Assembly (NCBI GenBank): GCA_004009845.1
Contig: RMBW01000057.1
Span: 62,001-126,000 of the forward strand
Origin: Davidsoniella eucalypti
Taxonomy: Eukaryota > Ascomycota > Sordariomycetes > Microascales > Ceratocystidaceae
Reading direction: 5' to 3'
Length of the DNA: 64,000 nt
Position numbers and translations under genes: made by a program. Below the pieces are notes generated by a model. That model was given only the letters and a program-made list of their open reading frames with translations. It was not told where the DNA came from and searched no databases. Positions 23,597 to 34,471 of the stretch are shown here, one piece after another. Positions within the stretch are counted from its first letter, which is position 1. Every line of letters starts with the position of its first letter.

Positions 23597-23759
23597 GACT
23601 ACACTATCATCAAATCTTCCCTCCTACAGCCGGCTAGGGGTCGTCTAGCGGAGGACTTTAAATATCTGTCCGGTAACCAATCCGGCGTCGTAAGGTCTTA
23701 GTGGTTTAGGTAGACGTTAAAATAGAATCAAATCGAATCAAAGACTACACTATCATCAA
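23597..23759. repeat. 17-bp direct repeat bracketing a 129-bp segment
   Basis: GACTACACTATCATCAA occurs exactly at 23597-23613 and 23743-23759. The enclosed 129 bases are richer in G and C than their surroundings. It may be the footprint of an insertion or a local duplication. Confidence 0.75.
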
Positions 23760-24840
23760 GATATACAGTCATTGTAGGTATGCAACTACAATGGCCAGGT
23801 ACACTAGAAGAATCAACAAGTAACTAGTAACTATACAAGTATATAAAGACCTATAGTTTTGAGTCTTGGAATAGACATGTACATACATACATAATCATAA
23901 AACTAAGCAATTATCACGAGATTGCAGTTTCATATCAGGCTGAAGAAATAAAATCAAGTCAAGTGAGTAATCTTCTTATATTCAGCTGTATATCTCGTGT
24001 TGAATAATCAAATTTATTCAGGAACTATCACATTCATTACCCTATATGTAACTAGTTCCACCAGGTCAAAACAGCACATATATATATATATATATTTCGG
24101 GAAGCCTTGTACCAACCGATGGTACGCAATTTAGAATAACATTATACATTATATAAAATCACTGAAAAATACTAATAATCAGGTTGAAACACGCTAGTAA
24201 GCCCTACAAATTTAGTTAACAATTTTATACATAGATAAATTCTGATTTGTTGCATAACCGATAGAAATTTATAGAAACTGGGAAACAAAATACATAGCAC
24301 ACGATAAGACCAAAGCAAGCAGATTCATACACGAAGAGAACTAGAGAAATTATGAGAGAAAAAAAAAAAGCGAATTTGAATGAAATAAGGGCTTCCTTTT
24401 GGTTTATCAAAGAAGAACGAAGAAAACTTGGAAACGGGACAAACGAATGAGAAATATAATTTCAATCCACAGACTCCAGAAAAGAAAACAAAAAAGAAGC
24501 TAAAGAATAAGCAGAAAGCCCTGATATTCATTTCTTTTTATTTTGTTCTTCCTTGAAAATTCCTCATTTCCGATATTTGAACGCAAACAGACAATAAATA
24601 TTTCTAACAATAAAAATATACAGTCTTTTTTTTTTTAAGAAAAAGAAAGAGAAGAAAAGATACCAATAATAAGAAAAGAAAAAAAGGAGAAAAGAAAAGA
24701 AGAAAAGCTGAAATACGCCTCCCTATGTCTTGGATAGAAGTATATTTCAACAACACAAGAAAAATACAGCGGGCAAATCAAGCGAGAGGCTCGCCAATAG
24801 ATGACAAAAAGGTACCCGGCATCCATCCTAAGCAGTCTAT

Positions 24841-25979
24841 TTATATAGAGACGGAGATGGTTGCCATGTTCTTGGGCGACAGAACATTTGCGGCGTACTC
24901 TCCTGCATAGTTGCCTGTAGTCTGATGTTAGTAAGAGGCACAAGAATCCAGATATTATGTTTAGGTGAGATGCTTACCGGCAGGGTAGTAGTTGCAGACG
25001 GTGAACCAGGCCTCAATCTTAGAAAGAGTTCCAGCCGCGCACTTGTAAGAGGCACAGCCAACCTTCTCGGTGTCCTTCCAGACAACCTGAGAGAAGTGGC
25101 CCCATTCCTCGAAGTTGGCCATGTCAGGCTCGCCGCTGTATCCGGGGTAGATATCGAGCTCGCCATTGTACCACATGTTAGTGACAGCCTGGTCGATAGC
25201 AACGCCCTCATTTATATCGTCAGAGGTGCTACCGTACATGGCAATGTTCTGGCCGTAATCGCCACCACCGGGAGAACTACGAGGCAAACTATGGTTAGTG
25301 GAAACTGGGGCACGGTGAGACACCAAATTATGCTGTTTGCGGAGACGGAACAGCGGCGGGGGGGTCCAACTTACAGATCGTGCTGGAAGACACAGTTCTG
25401 GGCCGATGTTAAAGCATAGCCAGCCAAGGCGGAGTCCCAGGCCAGAGCAGACGCAGAGTGGTTCTGGCGATGCTGGTTGTGCGACGATAGCGACTTGTCC
25501 TCAGCCGAGGTACCGGTGTAGGAAGCAGCCGCGGAGCTCGTGGTCGACGAGGCAGCAGCGGTCGAGGTCGACTCTTGTTGGTACGAAGTGACGAAGGAGA
25601 TACTCCAGCCGGTCGAAGAAGTCGACGACTCGGCCTGGGCAGTAGTCTCGTAAACATTAGCCGCAATGGTAGAAGTAGTTGCCTCAACATAGACAGGGGT
25701 GGTCGAGGTAGTCTCGGGGGCGGCCTCGACATAGACGGAGCTGGTGGGCACAGCGATGACCGAGGTGGTTGTGTACGTAGGCTTTTTCTGGCCGGCGTAG
25801 TACTCCTCGGCGGAGGCGGACGAAGTGGCGCTGGCAATGTAGGCAGGCGAGCCATCGGGGTACACGTAGGCGGTGACCGTCTCGGTGTCGTACTCGGTGA
25901 CGTAGCTACGCTTGTTCAGAGGGCCGGCGGCGACAAGAGCGGCCGTGGCGGCGAACATGGTGACAATAGAAGCCTTCAT
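24841..25979 (-). CDS. Secreted CAP-domain (SCP/PR-1/PRY-like) protein
   Basis: Three exons, 25979..25375, 25276..24978 and 24914..24841, encode 325 residues. Residues 1-19 are a signal peptide (MKASIVTMFAATAALVAAG), followed by a Kex2-type LNKR site. Residues 24-180 form a Ser/Thr/Ala-rich, probably O-glycosylated linker. Residues about 185-325 are a CAP domain with HNQHRQNHSASALAWD, YGQNIAMYG, the CAP1 motif GHFSQVVWKDT and the CAP2 motif FTVCNYYPAGN. Yeast Pry proteins of this family bind and export sterols and fatty acids, and plant PR-1 and fungal effectors share the fold; the present ligand is unknown. Splices rebuild the motifs exactly (G|GC at the CAP2 asparagine). It is isolated, with more than 2 kb of gene-free DNA on both sides. 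An internal ORF in another frame (25409-25855) is only a shadow. Confidence 0.93.
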
Positions 25980-28943
25980 GGTGGGCAATCTGTGGTATGT
26001 GTAAAAAGGAAAGGTCCTACTTTGCAGTAATGTTAGACTATGAATGTCATGAGGTAGAGACGCAAAGAAGGGTATTTATATAGATTGTCTACATATTTAA
26101 CCGAGCTTCATGTTCTTTGAGGTCTTTGACCAATGCATCTTTGTTGCCTCCACCACCTAGCGTATAAGCCATGGCGAGAGTCGGCTCTAGTACACAAGTC
26201 AAGAGACAAAGGAAGGCAACTTACGGGTCGATTTGAAGTGGGTGCAGGACCAGCAGCTGGGAGATCAGACAGCACAGCTGAGATGCAACGATTCCGTCAA
26301 GGAATACCAAGAAACGCGCTTATGTTTGGTAGGGGAAGTCGCTTGTAAAGTTTCCTCGACAAGGCAACAGAAAGATCTGCAGGAATAATATGTAAGCTAC
26401 TTGAAGAGTCTCGTCAAAGATGGGCAAGAGCAAAGGAGATAGAAAGTTATGAGGCCCTTTTTTGGTAGCCGGATTCCTAGCCACAAGCAAGACCTTGAGA
26501 GAACAGGCAGCCAAGGAAGCAGGTTCCCATGGCATCTTAAGTAGAGCTACCAGTACTCTCCTCCTCTTGGTTTTCCACTCCTGTATACATTGTATAGGAG
26601 ACCAAGAAGCGAGGGCTGAGGAGATACGAAAGGTGTTTATGATGGCGGGCTAACACAGGCTTGGTGGACGGTGACTTTCTTTTCCTCGTCTTCTAAGATG
26701 TTTCTAGTCTAGGGTGACTTACAGATTTGGGAACAAGGAGTGGACAGAGTCTAACAAGACAAAGAGAAGATAGAAAAGATGGCAGTGGCAAGGATTGAAG
26801 AAAAGAATGGAATGGAAGAAAGATGCTCAGTTAACCTAAAGGAATGGAGGTCCAGCTGAGAATAGAAGCAACGAAGCGAAGATAACCAAGCGGCGTGGTG
26901 GAGAGAAAGAAGGAGATTGGAAAGATGGTTGACGGAGGGCAGGCCGAGAAGTTATAGTGTTCGCAAGTCTGAGAGCGAGGCCAATAGCAGGAACTGTAAG
27001 ACTAGCAAAGTAGTAGTCGAGAGTAGCAAACTAAAGTAGTAGCGTGGCCAGGGGTGGGAGCAAGGAATCAACAAATGAAGGTGATGAGGTTACGAGGGGG
27101 GACAAGAACGTCTAAGCAACGAAGGACGTGCGTATAGAGGGACGGAGAAGTTGGCTTGAAGAGCAATGAAGCACAAGCAATGGAAAAGGTGTTCGATAGG
27201 CAGGATATATAAGAGCTGGGCTCTACTCGGGGAGATGACTGAGAAAAGAGTGGACGGCGGTTCGAGATAAAAGAAGGGATTTTTAAAAAGGACGCCTGGT
27301 TATATTTCTTGAACGACAATGGATGGGCTTTTAAAACGCAGTAGGAATACACGAACTGATATCGTGCTACTTCGAAAAGAATACAAAAAAGCCAGTGGCG
27401 GTATCGGAAAATGCAAAGAATAGTAGTGATTAAAAAGAGAATTAACCAAAGGGAATGAAGATGGGAAGTGAAGAGATCGTGACGAAAAAAAAGGGAAAAA
27501 ACGAGAGCGTTTAATAATCCGAAGATATTAAAGATGAGGGCCGGAAGCAAAAGCTGAGAAAGAGACAAGTGAGGTCGTTAAAACAAGTCTAGAGGAAAGC
27601 TGATACGTTCGTTCTACTTGGTTGGCAAGTGGAATGGGGCTAGGAAGAGAAAAAGAAGAAGCAAAGGAAATAAAACCATCTCGAGGAGGAGGTTGTCAAC
27701 TTCTTAAGCACATCGGCCTGGAATTAGGATCTTGAACTGATCTACAAGTTTAGGCCCATGAACCCAAAATACATCTTGCTCTTCTATGCAATCCATCTCT
27801 TCTTGCTTTTGTTTACCCAAGAGTCTTTTTTATTTTTTTTTTCTGCTTGTCTGTCCAAATTTGAACCTAGAAGTTGGTGTGCAGCCAGGAAAAGCCAAGC
27901 AAAGAATAAAACAGGCGCAGGAATTAGGTTGGGCGATCTTATTTGAGAGAATAAATAAATAATACACAAATGCCTGAATTTACCGTCTGGAGAGATTTGG
28001 ATTTTATGCTATTTTACAACTCGATTCTTTTCTTAGTCTTGAGGGGATAACATAATATAAAATGGCACCAATAAAAGAAACGATCAATTATCATTCTATT
28101 CATGCTGGCTTGTTCATCGGTCTCCCTCCTATATCCTTCCAGGACTTTTCTTTTTTTCCCTCTCTGAGTTCATGGGTTCTTTCGATTTTCTCAAGTCATC
28201 TCTATCTACATATTTTCTATGTGCCGGTGATATTGAACCAGCATGCCTATACGAACCAGAGAACAGCAGCAAAGGAAAGAAAGCTAAAGCCTCCTGGGAG
28301 GTCAGTTCACAAGAAAAAGAAGAAGAAAAAAAACTGAAAAGCTATTGCCACAACATGTCAGTCAATATTCCCGTGTCCTGTGATAGATTATGAACGGCCG
28401 GCATCAAATACAGTAGGCAATATATCCAGTGTATGCCAAGTATATCTCATTTCCAGTTGCATTTAACCGCAAGCCACCAATATTGGAAAAAAAGAAGAAG
28501 AAAAAAGAAAAAAGCCTTGACCAACCAACACCCACACCAGATGCTCGTGATAAATTATCACGAGATACGGGCTTGTGTTTTTGGAGGGGAACACCAAGAC
28601 GAGCAAGTATACAAATATGCACTTCAATGTTTAAATTCCTAATAATTGCCTCGTTGGGAATGCAACCGTAAATATGCAGGAACACACGCTTACATCGTCG
28701 TATTATTCGGCAATAATCCATATAAGTGTGTATCTGTACCTCTTTATATGTAGTGCTACTTTTGGTCTACTTAGTATCAGTGTTAGTCAAGACATAGCTT
28801 TCAGCATTCAGTGGCTTTTGCTCCAGACCCTCTGCCTTTGCAGAGAGCTACTGCCACGGGATGAAGCTAAAGCCACTATAAAAAAAAAAATTCTCACTAC
28901 ATGTCAAATGTTCAACGTCTACAGTGGAAGCCAAGCTTGGTCT

Positions 28944-29017
28944 TTTTGCTAGGGCAGGTCTCTGAACCAAGAGTAGAAACGCCCTGTATTTTTTTGGGAC
29001 GTGCTGCCCTAGCAAAA
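28944..29017. repeat. Inverted repeat, 14-bp perfect arms
   Basis: TTTTGCTAGGGCAG at 28944-28957 pairs perfectly with CTGCCCTAGCAAAA at 29004-29017 across a 46-base loop. The loop carries a second GCCCT that could form an alternative pairing with the left arm. It may be a transcribed hairpin, a termination structure or the ends of a miniature inverted-repeat element. No short target duplication is obvious. Confidence 0.85.
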
Positions 29018-29111
29018 GTAAATGTCTAAATAGAAAGAAGAAAGAAAGATAGTATATTCTTTTGCCTTCCGATATCCCGGCTGTTTAGAAAGCCAACCCT
29101 TAATCTCTTTC

Positions 29112-29133
29112 TTTTTTTTTTTTTTTTTTTTTT
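29112..29133. repeat. Homopolymer T22
   Basis: Uninterrupted run of 22 T. Other long A/T runs occur nearby, and T17 lies at 49981-49997. Length may be unreliable in assembly. Confidence 0.9.
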
Positions 29134-30173
29134 CAACCCACAAGACAGATTGTTTATCATAGTGTGAACTTTTTAAATAATAATTTTTTAATAAAACCCA
29201 TGAAAAATAAAACTCATCACCTCAGAATGTATTTCTTGAGTCCGCTTGAATTATCAAACCGATGACTTCACAACACTCTAAATACTTATATCTCTTCTAT
29301 TAGACATCCTTCATCGCAATCTTCCCAAAATGGTGGTGTATTACCGGTTTCTATTCGCAGAATGATCAAAGCTGTTGTCAGAAAATAATCCGCCGTGGTA
29401 TAAATATAGGCCTTGGCCAAGTGACGTCTTTCTTTTTAGTTATGCTCAAGCTCCCCAAAGTGCCTCGTGCGTCAAACGTTTTCTATGGAAGAACCCGCAA
29501 AAGAAGCTCTAAAAGAACAACATACCTGTGAGATCCGAGTGTCCTCCTCTATATATTCTATTTATATTCATGTTTATTAACATTTTATATTTAGCATCTC
29601 AACTCATTTGAATTTGGCTTGGTTGAGAGTAAAAGAGTCACATTCATAAATCGGTTCATCTTCGAACCTTTAACTATTGTACATTGTATTTTTTCCCTTT
29701 GTATTTCTTTTTTTGGCTTCTTCCTTTTGTTCTCCTCTTCATACCCCAAGTCATTGCCCGGCCGGCTTCCCTGGCCTAGTTCAATCCAACCCACAGATCA
29801 TCAAGGCCAAGTGGCCCTTTGTACTTGAACCAAAGAAAAAGAGACCTGGCAGGCCTGTCTTCTGCTTTTTTTTTTCTTTGCTCTTAGCCAATATAATTGC
29901 TTTTGACCCTAACTTACACTCACGTAGCCGCAGCATTTTTAGAGAAAGGCTGAATCTGAAACGTCGTTTTGGCGATCTTTTTCTCAACCCAGCGCTATAA
30001 GCACTGTAAAAGCTAAGAAAGTTAACACTCCCATGCAAAAGCCCGTAAAATGTCGATCACAGCATATCTTGTCTTTTCTTTATTTCCCGTAGTATTCCCT
30101 GTCCTATCCCTTTTCCTTCTATCGCTGCCATTGTAGATATGGAAGTTAGCCTTCTTTCTTTACTATGATAATC

Positions 30174-30434
30174 TCATGTCAATGATTTACGACGGAATTC
30201 AATACGAAGTCCACACATTTGACGAGTACAAGAAACACAAGAATAACCTACTTTTTTGGCATTTATACGCGCAAAGAGAAGCCCAGTTGAGTCTAGATCG
30301 TGCACCTTATATTTACATACCTGCCGTTCTCCTGATACGACAGGGACGAAATCTTCGTCCCAAGCCGCTACATTGTTCTCAGTCGCCAGAGGGAAGGTGC
30401 ATACGAATAAAACAATAAAACTTAGTCTCAACAT
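30174..30434 (-). CDS. Doubtful small secreted protein, 86 residues
   Basis: The ORF begins MLRLSFIVLFVCTFPLA, a credible signal peptide, followed by a mature part of about 69 residues with four cysteines (VCKY and YSCVSCTRQMCG). That size and layout resemble small secreted fungal proteins, but no family is recognised. A perfect CAG/GTATGT donor inside the ORF raises the possibility of a spliced form with a hydrophobic C-terminus. The frame is open upstream to 30524. In a 16-kb gene desert this may be chance. Confidence 0.2.
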   Translation of the reverse strand: MLRLSFIVLFVCTFPLATENNVAAWDEDFVPVVSGERQVCKYKVHDLDSTGLLFARINAKKVGYSCVSCTRQMCGLRIEFRRKSLT

Positions 30435-32949
30435 CGCACTGCAGCTTCCCTTTTCTTTCGTGGTTCTTAATACATGTAGATATTGCCCCTTTACTTGAGT
30501 AATACACAAACATGACGCTAGCACAGTAAGAAACTACGGTCTTTTAGTTTGGTTCCAGTGCCCAGGCAACAACCTCTTTTGTATCGGCGGTAATCAGGGG
30601 CAGTTTAGTTTGTTTGGTATTTTATAATACAATAAGTGCTGTCATCGTCATACCTCTTCTTTATTGATCTTCCTCGCACTTACATTGAACGCTTAACATG
30701 CTTAACATCTAATACAATTATTGGCAGGACGGCAATAGCAAAAACACGCAGTTTCTCCACTAAAGGCATGGATTTAAACCACTAATGATCTAAATCTTCG
30801 TCTAAGTTACAAAATAGGCAATACGTTCTTAGCTATTAGTTATCTCCTTTTTTTTCTTCTTTTTTTGGGGGCTACGAGAGAACAAGAATATTGAAGCTCT
30901 TAACCCATGTTAACCCTAATGCTAGTATCTACTTTTGGGTATCAATTAAAGGAAAACACAATCAAGTGACTTGTAAATTCATCCTACGAACAAAGAAATT
31001 CCTTGTATTGGTGCAACAGGTTATTTTACCCGATCTCGTTCTTGAGACCAGTAGAAACATTTGGTCAGGGATCAATAATTCTGATATTGGAAGTCACAAC
31101 TCCCTCTACCAATATCGTGCTGAAAATGAGGCTTGTCTGTGTTTGCAGGTTTTACTTTCGACAATGAATGACCGTGCTGTCTCTATTCCATAAAGCGGCC
31201 CGTCGATCCCACCGCTTTTCCATATTTCCCGTGCTTGAATGGTCCTTGCTTAGCATAGAAAATAAAGACTAAATATCTAGACAAGCAGCCTCTAAATCCC
31301 ACTCAACAGCGCCGATCGTTGGGAGATTAGACTGAGGACAATCAGTCTTTCGTCTGAATGTACTAGTTGACCGATCATAGTTTCCTTCTCTGGCCCATTG
31401 ACAAGTGATACTATCATTTTTCGACTTTTCCCTCCATGTTAACGTCCCCGCAACAAGACATCGTTCCTTCAGCTCAGGGGATCTTTTGAACTTTTAGTCT
31501 TTCTATCATAAACAAGCTATCACTCTGTTTATACAACTATTTGTACTTTGATTTGGGGGTTTTTCTTAAAGTGTGGAAAGAGCCACATACGTCAAAGGCC
31601 GTCGATCACACAGGGGAAATGTGATATTCCATACTAAGCGCAGTCAGTCATAACTATGCAGAGTTTCTTGTTGGGTTCGTCCCCCTGTCTATTCAAATTA
31701 GTCTGGAAAGAGAACAAAGAATGAGAGAAAATGAAAGGACTTCTTGAGAACGTGCTGGAAGGGCGAAAACTTGAGAAAATAGGGATTTGCTAGATAACTT
31801 AAACTTACTTACTACTTTATTTCATTCCATGCTCAAACACTAACTCGATCCATGGACAACTAGTGCAAAGTATTAGCTTTTAGTTGGTCTGGTAAATAGA
31901 TGGTATCACCTGTTAAGTCCGTCATGTCAAAACATCAAACCAGAAAAGGAGCGGTTGTGTTAGCTTCGAGGGAAAAGAGTAACTGTGCATTTGATTTGAT
32001 TTGATTTTGCGACCATCCTGTCATGAAGTCGAATCTGATACTTGGACATTACTACACACAGACCGCCGAACCAATGAACGATTATCGGATACCAACTTGA
32101 ATAAAACCTAATATCGTGGTAGTTTGCAATCATTGGTATGGTAGAAAAAATAGCGAGAGTACAAGGTTCTCATACTCTTATTCAATGATGTGCTTGGAGA
32201 GTATCTGCTCTTCGACTATTGACCGTTATTCTTTTTATTATCATTTGTTTTGCGTGATCATATGTAAGGCAATGTTACTACCGAGTATATGGACACCTGA
32301 TTGCTTTGTTTTCTCATATAAATCCGGAACAAATTCCAGACTGAAAGCTGGAAGGTACTTAGAGTGTTGTCTACTAGTAAACAAACATGAAAATAAAATA
32401 TTTCAATATTTTGCTAGTTCAAACTCCCAACTTCAATTCTGAAGTTAGTGTAATTGCAGCAAACCCATCCTTTTCTTCAGATACGATTATTGAGTCTAGA
32501 CCAACTTAGTCCAACACACCCTCCTCAGTTTTTTTGTGCTGTTATTGTAAGTAGTATAACCTTGAATCTGCGTCAAAAAAAACTATGGGCAACCCTCCCA
32601 ACTTGATAGTATTCAGAGCTTTTGTCTCTACTATTCAGCTCAACATGGATTCAAGTATCCGTTAGTTTATACAGATATAAAAAGAACAATAAACTTGCCC
32701 ACTTAGAAAGAAAAAAAACATAGCAATCCGCGGGGACTTTTTGACCATCTCGGTTATTCAGTACCTCCCGCCTCCAGAACCGCCTCCCTGGTTCCAACGA
32801 AGGGTACAACGTACTACAATAGATCTTCAAATACTCAAAGAGCTTAAACCTTGGAACCGACATGGGTGATTTTATACTGATACCAGAAAATGTTAAAAGC
32901 CTAGATAATAACATCGTAAAAACTCCATACCCTGGATTTTGATCTTCTA

Positions 32950-32990
32950 GCACGCCGCGTCTCGTTTGTCGCCTTTCCGAGACGGCGTGC
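32950..32990. repeat. Imperfect inverted repeat, 13-bp arms with 2-nt bulge
   Basis: GCACGCCG-CG-TCTCG at 32950-32964 pairs with CGAGACGGCGTGC at 32978-32990; only the CG insert is unpaired. The arms are GC-rich in an AT-rich region. It would make a strong hairpin and could equally be a paired protein-binding site. Confidence 0.8.
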
Positions 32991-34435
32991 CCTGGAAGAC
33001 AATTTGCATTAGTATATATGCCGAGTATTTTGGTAATTAAGCCCACAAACGAACAGTTACTGATGTTGACGCGCTTTGAGTTGAGAGAAGAGAAGAAATA
33101 TCCGTCTTCGCCTCCGGAAGGCTTAAAGAAACAATCTCTGATTGTTAATCTTTCTCTACTACAGGAAAGAGAGGACATGATCTCTAACTAGAAGTTTGGT
33201 GGAATGATGCAGTATATTGCAATCCAAGAGACATAGCAAACCTCGTCAATATTATTCTCGAGGAATTTGGCTAAGATAGTAAGATGACAGCCAAGAGCCA
33301 AGATTCAGTGAGCCTTGGCTTGGCTTGACTACGATAGTGAAAGGATAAATCTCAGCTCTAGGCTTTCTTCTTTCTAGGACCAGTTTTTATCTTTTGCTTG
33401 TTGAACTTTTCCTTGTAGTTTTCGTAACACTACATATTGAGGGGAGTAAGTAATCAGCCACAAATGATTTGCAATACAAACATAGAGCCACCAAGAATTA
33501 ACAAAATTCTTGACAGTGTAGGAATTTTTTGTAGTCACGGATTACGTGCAATAGACAACCTTGATGGCTGTCGTGCTTGATACTGAAGTTTGTATGTAGT
33601 AATTTCTACAAGATTATGGGCAAACAAAGTATAAAACAAACATTGGCGATGTTGTATTGGCCAAGGACCCGTGCCTCATGTGAAAAAGCAGGAAGGATCC
33701 CAATCATGTGTTGTTTTCTCTGTCTAGATCTTCTTTTCCGCATCCCGAGCGTTCGACGACTTACCAGCGGATACTAATCTACAGATATATGGCTGGTTTC
33801 TCTATATTTCCTAGAGCCGGCCCATGACATAGTGCTAATCTAACATCATACTGTACAAGTCACAGCCAGCTAGTAATGTGAGCGTGTGTCTTGGTAGGTT
33901 ATATCTGTTTGCGTAGCATCCAGAAATCCTGTTTCCGTTTAGCCTGCCACTAATGTTTGTGAAGGGGCAAAATCTGACACACAGACAACAGGAACAAAGA
34001 AGAAAACATAAGAATGGACTTGAAATATTATATTCCCGGGCCAAGTATCACCAGGTGGTAGCCAAACGCGCAAGTAACTACAACATGTGTGCATGTATGT
34101 AGAAATCGACTTTGTTTGTGTTTATGGGTAGTGTTGGTTGCCGAAATCCAGGGGAAAGTGGTGCACACTGTAGAGCTATTCCAACCCTTTTCCTTTTTGT
34201 TATGTCTTTAGCCCTGTCAAGTCGAATGTGAGGCTAGCCCTCGGGATTTCCCTTGAGTTTGCCAGTCCGGAAATCAAAATGATGAGCTTGGCGCTGTTTA
34301 GCCAACTTGCCTGGCCTCACAAAGTTATCAATATTGATGTTGTGCTACACCTTCATCTCCGTAGGCTCCTAGTTTCCGACCTGCATTTCATCTTGATCGG
34401 AGTAATTGCCGTTTGTTCATGCATATACACTATAT

Positions 34436-34471
34436 AAGCGTCTCCGTCTCGAACAGGAGACGACAACGCTT
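34436..34471 (+). repeat. Hairpin-forming palindrome just after a TATA-like box
   Basis: AAGCGT-CTC-CGTCTC-GAACAG-GAGACG-ACA-ACGCTT: two 6-bp stems stacked across a symmetric 3/3 internal loop, with a 6-base terminal loop. The sequence ACTATATAAG immediately precedes and overlaps the first arm. It may be a small RNA start, a regulatory palindrome, or chance. Confidence 0.75.

Larger units (their letters stand above)
22663..24840. other. AT-rich gene-poor region with repeat relics
   Basis: No supported gene. It holds copy B of the degraded repeat (23442-23525), a 17-base direct repeat around a GC-richer insert (23597-23759), TA microsatellites near 23018-23032 and 24078-24095, and a long purine-rich tract (24634-24712) just downstream of the CAP gene stop. 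Confidence 0.6.

Noticed and set aside
25409..25855. 148-residue Pro/Arg/Leu-rich ORF on the minus strand
   Set aside because: It is a frame-shadow of the Ser/Thr-rich linker of the CAP-domain gene.
27068..27568. 166-residue hydrophobic minus-strand ORF
   Set aside because: Phe/Leu/Ser-rich translation of AT- and pyrimidine-rich DNA; no domain, start or splice support.
32651..33178. 175-residue minus-strand ORF
   Set aside because: No domain, no splice logic, and it spans the 32950 palindrome.
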